Position numbers and translations under genes: made by a program. A stretch of DNA of 64,000 nt from Candidatus Nitrospira nitrosa. GTDB taxonomy: Bacteria; Nitrospirota; Nitrospiria; Nitrospirales; Nitrospiraceae. Shown here one piece after another: positions 32,705 through 42,086 of the stretch. The stretch is from positions 1 to 64,000 of the forward strand of contig NZ_CZQA01000012.1 in the NCBI RefSeq assembly GCF_001458735.1, given 5' to 3'. Positions within the stretch are counted from its first letter, which is position 1. Each line of letters opens with the position of its first letter. The notes beneath the pieces were generated by a model. The model was not told where the DNA came from. It was given only the letters and a program-made list of their open reading frames with translations, and ran no database searches.

Positions 32705-34538
32705 TCTGATCTCTGCACTCCGTCAGAAACATCTCACGCCTGCGATCGTCTTTCTCACCTCACGGCGAGCCTGTGACGAAGCCATGGAAGCCTTTGACCA
32801 CGCGAACTGTGTCTTGCCGACGACACGCCAAGAGGCAATTGCGAAGGCACTCGAGCAGGTCATGGCTCATCACCCCAGCATTGCCGAGCACCCACTGATT
32901 CCCATCGTCCAACGAATCGGCGTGGCCGCCCATCATGCCGGGCATCTGCCGACCTGGAAAATCGCCATCGAAGAATTGATGCGACAAGGGCATCTCGATG
33001 CGGTCTTTGCCACGACGACCTTAGCCGCCGGCGTCGATTTTCCCGCACGTACGGTCGTGATCACGCAGTCCAGCATCCGCAAATCCCGCGACTTCACCGA
33101 CTTGACGGCCGGCGAGGTGCAGCAGATTGCGGGACGAGCCGGACGCCGAGGAAAGGATCACGTCGGATTTGCCGTGATTACCCCTTCGCCGTATATCGAT
33201 CTGTCGGTGCTGACCAAAGGGCTGACCGGACAGCCGGAAGCCATCGACAGCCAGTTTACAATCAGCTATCCGATGGTCTTGAATCTCTTAAAAGCCCATC
33301 CTCATGAACACATCCAAGGCATCCTAGCCAAGAGTTTTGCTCAGTTTCAGTTGAATCAGCGAGCCGAAGTCCTCGAGCAGAAGCTCGACGCCCTCCACAT
33401 CAAGATGGAACCATTCGGCCCTCGCGTCTGTACGGACTGGATCACCCAATGGCACACCTTCGATCATGCGCGAAGACACCGTCACACGCGCCATCCGACC
33501 TATCGCGCTGAACCACCGGAAATTTCAGCACGACTACCGTTTCTCACGCCGGGGCGGGTCGTTGGGTTCAGTAGAGGACGAGGAATCGTGCTTCGCCAAT
33601 ATCAGAGCAAAGGCCAGAGGAATTCGATGCTCACCGTGTTGAGGCCGGAAAGCGCCGTCACGGAATGTCCGGTCACCAGCGTGAAAGAAGTCTACGACCG
33701 CACATACGACTGTCCGGAAACATCAGCCTATCCCTGGTGTTCGACCGACACGTTCGATCGACTCAGTCATCAGCTGGACGAACTGCCGCTCCGTTTACCC
33801 CTGCTCCCCATTCTAGTATCCAGCCATAACGAGCCTCTTCCCGACGCCATCGTCCAATCGTTAGAAGACTTCTCTTGTCCGACCTGTCCATCGCGATCCG
33901 CTTGCCAAAAGGACTTTCTCACCGCATCACGCCTCCGGCAGGAACAACAGCGGCATACCAAATCCATTCAGGCCTTGCGTACCAGTTTATGGCATCGATT
34001 CCAAGAGCGCGTCGAAGTCTTGCAGAAATTCGGCTACCTCACTCTGGCGACCCAACTGACGGCTGAGGGGGAATGGGCACGACTGATCCGCATCGACCAT
34101 TCGTTGCTCATCACCGAACTGATCCGCGCGGAGGCCTTCACCGGCGCAGATCCGTCCCTCCTCGCCGGTATTCTGGCCAGTCTAGCCCATGATGACGATC
34201 GCCCCGGTGCCTTTCCTCGCATCAGTCCAGGACTGAGTTCCTTGCTCGGGCAAGTGCGCAAACTCGCGGAGAGCTTATCGCCCTACGAAGATCCTCCGCT
34301 CCTCCGCGCGGATGTGGCCGCCCTCGTGGAGCGTTGGGTCGCCGACCAGACCCTCACCTGGATCGGACTCTGTCGATTGACCACCATGGCTGAAGGCGAT
34401 ATCTATCGACTGCTGGCCAGAACCTTGGAGTATCTCTCGCAGGTGCAAACCCTCAAGGGAACCCACCCCGGCCTCGCCGAATCCGCGTCCCAAGCGATTA
34501 CGGCGATTCGACGCGGTGTGTTGGAGGAACTCCCATGA
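32679..34538 (+). CDS. C-terminal half of a split Ski2-like SF2 helicase
   Basis: 619 residues from an ATG preceded by AAGGA, inside the end of glgC. It holds only the second RecA lobe and accessory region of an SF2 helicase: motif IV (PAIVFLTSRRACDEA) at the N-terminus, motif V (TTLAAGVDFPA) near residue 112 and motif VI (QQIAGRAGRRG) near residue 150. About 450 further residues follow, including a cysteine cluster CPTCPSRSAC near residue 405. No Walker A or DExH box is present. The missing lobe is encoded by the next gene downstream, so the two halves are in reversed order. Together they would form one ATP-driven RNA or DNA helicase. Confidence 0.85.
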   Translation: MPPSIHPVDLISALRQKHLTPAIVFLTSRRACDEAMEAFDHANCVLPTTRQEAIAKALEQVMAHHPSIAEHPLIPIVQRIGVAAHHAGHLPTWKIAIEELMRQGHLDAVFATTTLAAGVDFPARTVVITQSSIRKSRDFTDLTAGEVQQIAGRAGRRGKDHVGFAVITPSPYIDLSVLTKGLTGQPEAIDSQFTISYPMVLNLLKAHPHEHIQGILAKSFAQFQLNQRAEVLEQKLDALHIKMEPFGPRVCTDWITQWHTFDHARRHRHTRHPTYRAEPPEISARLPFLTPGRVVGFSRGRGIVLRQYQSKGQRNSMLTVLRPESAVTECPVTSVKEVYDRTYDCPETSAYPWCSTDTFDRLSHQLDELPLRLPLLPILVSSHNEPLPDAIVQSLEDFSCPTCPSRSACQKDFLTASRLRQEQQRHTKSIQALRTSLWHRFQERVEVLQKFGYLTLATQLTAEGEWARLIRIDHSLLITELIRAEAFTGADPSLLAGILASLAHDDDRPGAFPRISPGLSSLLGQVRKLAESLSPYEDPPLLRADVAALVERWVADQTLTWIGLCRLTTMAEGDIYRLLARTLEYLSQVQTLKGTHPGLAESASQAITAIRRGVLEELP

Positions 34539-34623
34539 ACCCTGTAGGACTAAGGACCGAGGCTTCAGGACTGAGTGTGGCTGAAACTCTGCCCTCAGCA
34601 CCCAGTCCTCAGCACTTCAAAAC

Positions 34624-35679
34624 ATGACCACCGACGAACTCGAACAGCTCTTAGCTCAACAACCCGTGGCAGTACTGCATCGCTTGGCCCGTGGACGTGT
34701 GCAGCGCCACTTTCGCGCCGGGAAACGCCGCCTGATCGAGCTGCTGCTCCAACATTCGAGCCAAAATCGTGCCGGCTTTGAGTCCGATCTGCTGACGCTG
34801 ATTGGAGAACGTCAGGCCGGATCCATATCCGGATCACCACGTCGCCACGAGGCTCCCTCGATCGCTCACAAGAAAGCCGCGATCAGGTCCTCGGACTCAG
34901 AGCCGTCGGAGCCCCCTATCTCGCTCACCGAATGGCTGCAAGGTATTGGCGTGCCAACGCCACAACCCTTCGTCCAGGATCCCTGGCAGGTGGAAGCCTT
35001 GGCTGCGGTGAGTGAAACCGATGTTGTCATTAGCGTCCCGACCGGAAGTGGAAAGACCTATGTGGCCGTAGAAGCGGCACGACGGGCCATGGAGACCAAT
35101 CGCAGCGTCATCTACACCTCCCCACTCAAAGCCTTGTCGAACACCAAGTACGCGGAGTTTTCGAAGATCTTTGGACCAGATAAGGTCGGTATTCTCACCG
35201 GGGATCGCCAAGAAAACGGGCAGGCCCCGTTACTCGTCATGACCACGGAGATTCTCCGCAATCTGCTCTACGATGCCGCGAGTGGTGAGATCGATGTCAG
35301 ATTGGATACGCTCGGCTTGGTCATCCTGGACGAATCACAGTACCTGGCTGATCCCGAACGCGGTGTTGTGTGGGAAGAAACGATTATCTTCTGTCCCTCC
35401 CAGGCCAGACTCTTGTTACTCTCGGCCTCTATAGGCAATCCACAAGATATCGCCGATTGGCTCACGTCGATTCGCGTAACCCCCTGTCGACTGGTGCGGC
35501 ATAGCAAACGCACCGTCCCTCTGAGAGCCGGCTATCTGCACCCCAATGGGAAACTCACTCCCTTGTTTCGCACGCTGGGTATTCCACAGGGACATCCCGG
35601 CCACCTCCATCCCGAAGCGAAACACCTCTTTATAGAATACGAAGAGGAGACCTTGCCCTCCGGACGATCGAGACGGTAG
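34624..35679 (+). CDS. N-terminal half of a split Ski2-like SF2 helicase
   Basis: 351 residues. The N-terminus is helical and unassigned (about 1-95). The first RecA lobe has a Q-like region (PQPFVQDPWQVEAL), motif I VPTGSGKTYVAVEA near residue 138, Ia YTSPLKALSN, Ib TTEILRNLLYD, motif II LVILDESQYLAD (DESQ instead of DExH) near residue 236, and motif III LLLLSASIGNPQDI. The protein ends in a linker (IEYEEETLPSGRSRR) just where the other half begins at motif IV. Alone it could bind ATP but not complete the hydrolysis site, which needs motif VI from the partner at 32679-34538. Confidence 0.85.
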   Translation: MTTDELEQLLAQQPVAVLHRLARGRVQRHFRAGKRRLIELLLQHSSQNRAGFESDLLTLIGERQAGSISGSPRRHEAPSIAHKKAAIRSSDSEPSEPPISLTEWLQGIGVPTPQPFVQDPWQVEALAAVSETDVVISVPTGSGKTYVAVEAARRAMETNRSVIYTSPLKALSNTKYAEFSKIFGPDKVGILTGDRQENGQAPLLVMTTEILRNLLYDAASGEIDVRLDTLGLVILDESQYLADPERGVVWEETIIFCPSQARLLLLSASIGNPQDIADWLTSIRVTPCRLVRHSKRTVPLRAGYLHPNGKLTPLFRTLGIPQGHPGHLHPEAKHLFIEYEEETLPSGRSRR

Positions 35680-35781
35680 TCGCTCCAGGACGCCCGACAC
35701 CTAGCAGGCTACGGAAAAACTCGTTTCGACCTCTGTCGCTGTCACAGATATCGAGGGGTGAGATGACTCTGAACAGCCCAG
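35680..35781 (+). other. intergenic stretch with a second repeat-like end
   Basis: Between the helicase stop and repeat copy 3 lies a sequence beginning TAGCAGGCTACGGAAAAACTCG (in part), which resembles the terminal sequence of the repeat family but diverges inside. It may be a remnant of a related element nested beside copy 3. No gene is supported. Confidence 0.3.
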
Positions 35782-35893
35782 CAGGATGCGCAATAAGGCT
35801 GTCCGGTAAGGCTGCAGAGAATCGTACTCCGTGCCGTACGTTGAGCCTCTAAGCGATGCGAGAACGCCGCTGGTGAACTTTTTCAGTATCCTG
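35782..35893 (+). repeat. interspersed palindromic repeat, copy 3
   Basis: About 112 bp starting CAGGATGCGCAATAAGG and ending CTTTTTCAGTATCCTG, with the same core and inverted ends as copies 1 and 2 (GCGAGAACGCCGCTGG near the right end). It touches the TAA stop (35894-35896) of the minus-strand outer-membrane gene, again in the same orientation relative to that gene. Confidence 0.75.
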
Positions 35894-36928
35894 TTAGAAC
35901 GAGGCGGTCAACCCAGCCGTCAGACCATGTCGGAGGGATTGAAACTCCGTCAGCGGAAAGGACGCAGAGCGACCATCGGCGAGATGACTTTCCCATGTGC
36001 CATCGATCAAGCGATTCCACCAGACCCGGTAGCCGACCTGAGCTGCAAGCCACCGCGTGAGGTGCACCCGTAGGCCAATGTCAGCATCTGCCCCGAACCC
36101 GATGCCGCGCATGGTAAAACTGGGGGCACTCAACTCACCACCCGCCACCCTCAAATGATGGGTATCTTCATTAGTAAAGAGGTTGATGGGTTTCAGCACG
36201 ATCGACCCATAGAGGCTCAACCATCGTAGCAGGTGATACTCGCTTGTCGCACCGACTCGAAGCGAGTACCACGAGCTACTGTTGGAAATGACCAGCACAT
36301 TCTGATTAAGGCCAGGATCGCCTGGAACACATAACGGGTCTAATCCAGGGGTGCCCCCATCCAAATCGGTTGAGGCCCCTGCCGCCGAACAATGGATCTG
36401 CCGAACTCCATAGGCGTTGTGCTTCTGACGCCAGTATTGAAAGCCAAGAAAGCCATCCAGATGACCACGACTATTGGTAAAGGTTATCAAGGCTCCGCCC
36501 AGATCGGCATTTACAAACCAGAGTCCCGATCCACTGATGTCGCTATGGGTTCGCAAAGAGGGGTTTCCTCCGTCGGCTGCGAGAAAATCATCGTCGGTTA
36601 GCCGACCGCCTCCGATATGAGCCCCTCCAACCTGGAGTCGTCCGAAGAAATGAGGTCTGAGATAGACCTTGGCAGTCAGCTCTACAATATTCGTGGAATG
36701 ATCGGCATAGGTCAGCCTCGAGGTCGGGTTACCCAATAGTCCCTGCGACGAAGCATTGTGGCTCCACCGAGTGTCTCCCACGCTGATCCAGGTCCCGAGC
36801 GTGAGATCCACTCGCTTCTGGAAAGCTAGAGGTGACTCTTGGGCAAATCCGTAAGTCACCATGCTACAAGGCCCTGAAAGAAGAACTGTCAGCGCGATCA
36901 ACAACTTGGTAGATGCAAATCTGTTCAC
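35894..36928 (-). CDS. predicted outer-membrane beta-barrel protein
   Basis: 344 residues from a GTG. A signal peptide covers about 1-29 (LLIALTVLLSGPCSMVTYGFA). The rest alternates hydrophobic and polar residues in many short strands with aromatic girdles (GFLGFQYWRQ, SWYSLRVGATSEYHLL, WLAAQVGYRVWWNRLID). It ends in Phe (LTAGLTASF), the usual C-terminal signal for outer-membrane insertion by the BAM complex. The pattern suggests a barrel of about 10-12 strands. No specific porin family is recognised. The stop codon abuts repeat copy 3. Confidence 0.72.
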   Translation of the reverse strand: MNRFASTKLLIALTVLLSGPCSMVTYGFAQESPLAFQKRVDLTLGTWISVGDTRWSHNASSQGLLGNPTSRLTYADHSTNIVELTAKVYLRPHFFGRLQVGGAHIGGGRLTDDDFLAADGGNPSLRTHSDISGSGLWFVNADLGGALITFTNSRGHLDGFLGFQYWRQKHNAYGVRQIHCSAAGASTDLDGGTPGLDPLCVPGDPGLNQNVLVISNSSSWYSLRVGATSEYHLLRWLSLYGSIVLKPINLFTNEDTHHLRVAGGELSAPSFTMRGIGFGADADIGLRVHLTRWLAAQVGYRVWWNRLIDGTWESHLADGRSASFPLTEFQSLRHGLTAGLTASF

Positions 36929-37169
36929 TATCCCGCCCCTCCCTGCTCAATGAAACTAAAGTCTTCGTCTGCGTGGTTGGGAATCGCTCCGAGAAATCAT
37001 ACCTGAGACATGCCCATCTGAATAGATATTTAGGCCTTGTACAGCACGGGTGAGGGAAATCAAGGACTGTGCATACGGCTGGTAGAGAGATCATCCGGAT
37101 ACAGCGAGACATGATCACAGGCACAAAGTCACCGTAAGAGAGATCCGAGAAAGGAGTAGTTCACAAAAC

Positions 37170-37207
37170 AAGACGGCCATCCCGATAGTCATCGGGATGG
37201 CCGTCTT
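37170..37207 (-). terminator. strong intrinsic terminator of the PEP-CTERM gene
   Basis: A perfect 17-bp stem AAGACGGCCATCCCGAT / ATCGGGATGGCCGTCTT with a four-base loop lies 37 bp after the PEP-CTERM stop. On the minus strand it is followed by TTGTTTTGTG. The rest of 36929-37243 holds nothing else supported. Confidence 0.85.
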
Positions 37208-37243
37208 GACGAAGAGCTGAGCTGTATGGAGAATGCCGACGAG

Positions 37244-37927
37244 CTACGCGCTCTTACGCATCTTCCGACCCCACAGCCCAAGACCCAAGAGTCCTGAACC
37301 CAGTAGAAGCATAGACGCAGGCTCCGGCACCGTCGAAATCTCCGCATCGAACGAACTCGTCACGTTATTTCCAGACAGGTGAGTAATCGTCACCACTTGT
37401 GTCACAGAAAATGGGCCGACTCCACCACCAAGACCACCTCTCGTATCTGCAAACGCCCCAGGCCCCAAAAGCCCAGAACTCGTCAACGGCGTGGTTGTTG
37501 CGAATGCATTATTCCCGGCATCCCAGTAAGTCTGATATTGAACCCGGTTCGATGCAGTCCCACCTATTGCAGCCAGGAAACTAAACGCGGGCGGAGTGGT
37601 AAAACCCGTCTCGGTTAGCATGAGTTGCATGGTCCCACCACCACCGTCAGAGACATTGACGCTATTCAAATCCAGACGTGGTTGAGTTGAACTCCCAATG
37701 TTAATTCCTGTGGCGACATTAATGCGCCAGTTACTCACGGAACCAATGAATGTGATCGCATCAAGGGCCCCATTGGCATCTCCTGCGCCATTGTCGGTGA
37801 GATCAATTTCAACAGCCCCTCCTCCAGCATTCAGCGAGAGCCTCAAAGCTGAAGCTGGTTGAGGAACAACCATGCTTCCCGCCAATAGAACAAACATTGC
37901 GGCATATACCATTCGCTTCATATACAT
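37244..37927 (-). CDS. PEP-CTERM sorting-domain protein
   Basis: 227 residues. The N-terminus is a signal peptide (MVYAAMFVLLAGSMVV, ending ASA). The mature domain is Gly/Thr/Asn-rich, beta-type, without cysteines. The C-terminus has the exosortase signal: VPEPASMLLLGSGLLGLG followed by WGRKMRKS. The exosortase at 46705-48357 should cut at this motif and move the protein to the surface or matrix. GGGGG precedes the first ATG (37927); the second Met (37921) is also possible. A sigma-54-type promoter lies about 97 bp upstream. Confidence 0.92.
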   Translation of the reverse strand: MYMKRMVYAAMFVLLAGSMVVPQPASALRLSLNAGGGAVEIDLTDNGAGDANGALDAITFIGSVSNWRINVATGINIGSSTQPRLDLNSVNVSDGGGGTMQLMLTETGFTTPPAFSFLAAIGGTASNRVQYQTYWDAGNNAFATTTPLTSSGLLGPGAFADTRGGLGGGVGPFSVTQVVTITHLSGNNVTSSFDAEISTVPEPASMLLLGSGLLGLGLWGRKMRKSA

Positions 37928-38023
37928 TCACCCCCTTCTCAATTATTGAATGACTACGTTGTGAACTTCATGATCGCTCTTCGATAAGGCCATGAAGTCC
38001 TCAATATAGTCAGATTCGGTGAG

Positions 38024-38038
38024 CAATATACTTGCCAT
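38024..38038 (-). promoter_or_regulatory. sigma-54 promoter of the PEP-CTERM gene
   Basis: On the minus strand the sequence is TGGCAAG-TATA-TTGC. It matches the -24/-12 consensus TGGCACG-N4-TTGC at all but one position with exact spacing. It lies 97 bp before the start at 37927, leaving room for a leader. The rest of the AT-rich gap 37928-38624 shows no supported gene. Confidence 0.75.
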
Positions 38039-38624
38039 GCCATTTAAGATGTTGAAAATGCTAGATAGTTAAAAATACAGCTACCAGATCCATGACTCAT
38101 TTCGTCAGATAATTTTACACCCCCACCAGGAGAAACCTGAAATATGACGATATTCTGTTAGTACGAATGTTATAGATAGGCTTTTCACTTCAATTAGTTA
38201 TAGTTTGTTCACGATAGAGAATCGCGCCAGTTCGTACTGTAAAATATTTTTACACTCACATGTTTCCTGGTTTAACCCTGTCTTCTGGCTAGATATAGAG
38301 CCATCTGGTAACGCTCCTGTTCAGAACGCTACTCGATCCGTTCCTCAGAACCATTCCTCAGATTGCCCCGTTTGAAACCTCGCTACGCACTAGACAGCAT
38401 GACAGATCGCTCTATCCTGGGAAGTCGTCATCTCACTCTTTCCATGGATCCGGTCGCAACCCTGCATCATCGGTCTCACCAACGTACGTCGACTCGAACG
38501 ACTCCACATCGCCCCCCACTGGACTGATCTTTCTCTACGCTTGGCAGCTATGAATTTGTGCAAGGGCTGTCGTAAGATAGTCCCTGCTTGGATGGCTCGC
38601 ACCTCCTGACCAGAAAGGTTATCC

Positions 38625-40916
38625 ATGTCTTTTCGTTCCATGATGATCATCCGGAATCTTCTGTTCGCTCTCATCATAGTTGGCCATCTCGGGTGTGATT
38701 CGAAGACACCGGGGGAGAAGACGGCCAAACATCGCGAACGAGCAGAAACCTATATGAAGAATGGCCAATATCCAGAAGCGATCATCGAATATCAAAACGT
38801 GATCCAGTCAGAGCCTAATAGCTCTGACACACATTACCGATTAGCCCTGGCCTACCTGAAACACGGTACGATTCCCAGCCTCCAGGCCGCCTTCTCTGAG
38901 CTCACGAGAACAGTGGCCTTGGACAAGGCGAATCAGGATGCCCAACTCAAGCTCGGTGAACTCTACCTGCTGGCGCAGGATTCAGGCAAAGCCCGTGAAC
39001 GTGCTGAGATCGTGTTGGCGTCCGCTCCTCAACACCTCGATGGACTGATCCTCCATGGACGGAGCTTGATCAATGAAAAACAGTATAAGGACGGTATTGC
39101 TGAGCTCAAGAAAGCGCTCGAGCAAGACCCTAAGAATATCCAGGTCTATATTGACCTGGCCCGAGTCCATTTCCTCCTGAACGATAAGCCGGCAGCGGAG
39201 GCCACGCTCCGCCAAGCCTTGTCCGTCGATCCTCACGCGCTTCCGGCGCTCCTGGCGTTGGCCGACTATTACGATGTCGTGGGACAATCAGCGCGGGCTG
39301 AGACGCACTACCAGCAAGCTATGGAAGCCGACCCCGAGAATGAGGCGGTCTACCTTCACTTGGCAAGCCACTATCAACGTCACGCCAAGCCGGTTGACGC
39401 AGAAGCCACTCTGCAGAAGTTGGTGGCGCGTAAGCCCCAAGCGGACACTCCGCTCATCCATCTCGGGGACTATTTCACCGCCCTGGGGCAACCAGAGAAA
39501 GCCCTCGTCAACTACCGGCGGGCCACAGAAGTCGTCCCGTCGTCGTCCACCGCGCGAGATAAGTTGATCGGCCACTATCTGGATACAGGAAAGATCGCGG
39601 AGGCCGAGCCGCTCGTGAACGCTCTCCGGGACAAAGACAAACACGACCTTATGGGTCGGTTCTTTGATGCGCGGCTGAAGCTTGCCCATGCAAAACCCGA
39701 TGAAGCTCTCACGCTGCTCCAGGCTGTTCTGAAGGACAGTCCTCAATTTGCCGGAGCTCACCATTTTCTCGGGATGGCCTATCTGCAAAAGCAGCAACTC
39801 GCCCAAGCCAAAGCCGCGATTGCTGATGCCGTGAAGTTCAACCCCCAGTTGAGCGACGCCCGAACGGCACTGGCACAGATTCATCTGGCGGAAGGGTCTC
39901 TCGACTTGGCGCTTGAGCAGGCACAAGCAGCCATTCAGATCAACCCTCGTAATGTGCAGGCTGCCATCGTCGCTGGCACCGCCTACCTCCGGAAAGGCGA
40001 TCTGACGAAAAGCCGGAAGGTGTTTGAAGCCATCGCGCAAGCCGCTCCTAAAGAACCGATCGGCCCCTACAACCTCGGCTTGGTCGCCCAAGCGGAAAAG
40101 AATACGACGAAGGCCCTGGCCTATTTTGAAGAGGCCCTGGCCAAGCGCGCGACGGCCATCGAGCCGATTCTCCAAATCGTCGCCATCAAGAGCGCCCAGG
40201 GCAAGACGCAAGAGGCACGGGATCGAGTGATCAAGCAGTTGGAGACCGTGCCGAACAGTCCCTTGCTCCATAATCTGCTCGGACGACTCTGGCTGAATGC
40301 CAAGGATCCGGCCCAGGCAGAGCAATCATTCAAGACCGCGATTGAAATCGACGGTTCAGCGCTGGCTCCATATTTGAACTTGGCGCAACTCTACTACCAA
40401 ACCGGGAAGGTCGATCAATCGATCATAGAGTATGAAACCATCCTCGCCAAGACCCCCAACGCCCCCGCCGCGCTGATGATGTTGGGTATCATCCATGAAG
40501 GCCGCAAAGAGTACGACAAGGCCAAAGAACGATACGACCAGATCCTCAAACTCAATCCCCGCTTCGCGCCGGCCGCCAATAACCTAGCCTGGTTGATCGC
40601 TGAGCAGGGGGGTAATCTTGACGTGGCTCTCTCTCATGCCCAGACCGCCCGAGAGCAGAGACCGGAAGACCCCAATATTGCCGATACGTTGGGATGGATT
40701 TACTATAAGAAAAACGCCTCACTCCTCGCTGTGAGCCTGCTGAAGGAGGCCGCAGATAAATTACCCAATGAGCCGCTCGTGCACTACCACCTCGGAATGG
40801 CACAAGCCAGGAGCGGTGAGGCTGCGGCAGCCAAACAGGCGCTGCAGACCGCATTGAAGCTCAACCAGCATTTTACCGGAGCTGAGGACGCGAAGAAGAC
40901 TCTTTCAGGGCTGTAA
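38625..40916 (+). CDS. prsT: PrsT-like TPR lipoprotein of the PEP-CTERM system
   Basis: 763 residues. A lipoprotein signal (FALIIVGHLGC, Cys near residue 24) is followed by about twenty tetratricopeptide repeats along the whole length. Examples are AETYMKNGQYPEAIIEYQNVI, VYIDLARVHFLLNDKPAAEATL and APYLNLAQLYYQTGKVDQSI. Length, lipobox and location beside prsK, prsR and exosortase match the PrsT family of XrtA-type systems, thought to act in exopolysaccharide and PEP-CTERM protein export. AAGG precedes the ATG. Transcribed toward, and ending 10 bp from, the M48 protease gene. Confidence 0.88.
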   Translation: MSFRSMMIIRNLLFALIIVGHLGCDSKTPGEKTAKHRERAETYMKNGQYPEAIIEYQNVIQSEPNSSDTHYRLALAYLKHGTIPSLQAAFSELTRTVALDKANQDAQLKLGELYLLAQDSGKARERAEIVLASAPQHLDGLILHGRSLINEKQYKDGIAELKKALEQDPKNIQVYIDLARVHFLLNDKPAAEATLRQALSVDPHALPALLALADYYDVVGQSARAETHYQQAMEADPENEAVYLHLASHYQRHAKPVDAEATLQKLVARKPQADTPLIHLGDYFTALGQPEKALVNYRRATEVVPSSSTARDKLIGHYLDTGKIAEAEPLVNALRDKDKHDLMGRFFDARLKLAHAKPDEALTLLQAVLKDSPQFAGAHHFLGMAYLQKQQLAQAKAAIADAVKFNPQLSDARTALAQIHLAEGSLDLALEQAQAAIQINPRNVQAAIVAGTAYLRKGDLTKSRKVFEAIAQAAPKEPIGPYNLGLVAQAEKNTTKALAYFEEALAKRATAIEPILQIVAIKSAQGKTQEARDRVIKQLETVPNSPLLHNLLGRLWLNAKDPAQAEQSFKTAIEIDGSALAPYLNLAQLYYQTGKVDQSIIEYETILAKTPNAPAALMMLGIIHEGRKEYDKAKERYDQILKLNPRFAPAANNLAWLIAEQGGNLDVALSHAQTAREQRPEDPNIADTLGWIYYKKNASLLAVSLLKEAADKLPNEPLVHYHLGMAQARSGEAAAAKQALQTALKLNQHFTGAEDAKKTLSGL

Positions 40917-40926
40917 CGGAACGTGA

Positions 40927-41913
40927 TCAGTCAAGCGGGGCAAACTGAAACTGCAACGATTCACCACGTTGACGTTTATGTTGGATTTCCTTGAAGGTTT
41001 GCTGAAATGCAGCCAGGCGTTCCACAGTGGTGGGATGAGTACGACTTATCGCATGCCCAGACGTGGATTGTGCCCGTTCGAGCTGCCGTAGCCGTTCCCA
41101 TACCCGTCGAACCGCATCCAGATCATAGCCTGCCCGGGCCATGAGATACGCCCCGACATGATCGGCCTGTGCTTCGAGCATGCGAGCCTCTGGTTGAGGC
41201 GTATCTGGTGTCGCAGGCCCGACTGCCGCGCGGAGAAAAGCGTTCAGCATCACCCTCAGCTGAGCATTCTGGGCATGATTGAGGATGTTGTGCGCAACCT
41301 CATGCGCGAGAATCCAGGCCAATTCATCATCCCTGACGAATGATTGCATCGCTCCCGTCGTCACCGCAATGACCCGGCCATTAGACACCCCGTTGATGAG
41401 GTTGCTTTCAATCAGTCCCAACGAGAATTTGCAGACCGGAAGCGCCCGCATCGTCACGGTTCGACGCGCAGCCCCACGTTGGACTTCAAGCTGCAACGGT
41501 TGAATGCGGGCCGCCGTCAGTCGAGACACCAGCTGCATAATCGTGTGCGCGTCGTGCGCTTCGACATTCGCCGTATTGACTTCAATGATATGATCCCCCA
41601 GAACAAGCCCAGCCTGGGCCGCTGGCAGGCGCGGATGCACATAGGAGACGATCGGACCTGTCACGCCTCGACTTGTGGTCCCCCCCTTTCTCGGATGGTT
41701 CTCAAGGAAGAACCCATACGTCGCCTCTTGTTCGAACGGACACCAACCGACGGCTGCAGCTAGGAGGAGCAAGCCGACATCATGCAGACGGCGTTGCAGT
41801 ACTTCCAGATCATTTGGAGGTGGGGTTTTTCGAACATCGTAGAGGCTTGAACAGGCGCCCAGGACACAGAGCGCGAGAAGCAGGAGCCCGATGGCTAGTT
41901 TTCTTGGAAGCAT
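40927..41913 (-). CDS. M48 metalloprotease lipoprotein with PDZ domain
   Basis: 328 residues from the ATG at 41913 (GGAG upstream). The frame continues to 42021, but that would enter the preceding gene's terminator. The N-terminus has a lipobox (ALCVLGAC). A PDZ-like domain (about 70-160: GPIVSYVHPRLPAAQAGLVLGDHIIEVN) precedes the M48 catalytic region with HEVAHN near residue 203, a downstream Glu in EAQADH and the HPTTVERLA block. It would be a zinc protease on the periplasmic face, perhaps for outer-membrane quality control. Confidence 0.87.
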   Translation of the reverse strand: MLPRKLAIGLLLLALCVLGACSSLYDVRKTPPPNDLEVLQRRLHDVGLLLLAAAVGWCPFEQEATYGFFLENHPRKGGTTSRGVTGPIVSYVHPRLPAAQAGLVLGDHIIEVNTANVEAHDAHTIMQLVSRLTAARIQPLQLEVQRGAARRTVTMRALPVCKFSLGLIESNLINGVSNGRVIAVTTGAMQSFVRDDELAWILAHEVAHNILNHAQNAQLRVMLNAFLRAAVGPATPDTPQPEARMLEAQADHVGAYLMARAGYDLDAVRRVWERLRQLERAQSTSGHAISRTHPTTVERLAAFQQTFKEIQHKRQRGESLQFQFAPLD

Positions 41914-42010
41914 CATGCTCCGAGAGGTTCGGTCCAGCTGCATATGATCCGAAGAGAACACCTGCGTGAGGGAACAATCCATTGATCGTGATGCACAGGA
42001 GAGCATAACG

Positions 42011-42055
42011 GGAAAAAACAAAGGGCCGGCCCTCTGGTTGAGGACCGACCCTCTT
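42011..42055 (-). terminator. intrinsic terminator of the second PEP-CTERM gene
   Basis: On the minus strand AAGAGGGTCGGTCCTC pairs, with G-U wobbles, to GAGGGCCGGCCCTT and is followed by TGTTTTTTCC. It lies about 32 bp after the stop of the gene at 42087-42689. Confidence 0.8.
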
Positions 42056-42086
42056 CACGGTTGTTCTTACTTGTGAACGCTACCGA

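Noticed and set aside
38560-38624. Sigma-54 promoter ahead of prsT
   Set aside because: A TTGGCAG occurs near 38543 but no GC element lies at the required distance.
39288-40325. 345-residue open frame antisense to the PrsT-like gene
   Set aside because: It is a shadow of a long TPR coding region; the sense strand has a lipobox, regular TPR repeats and conserved context.
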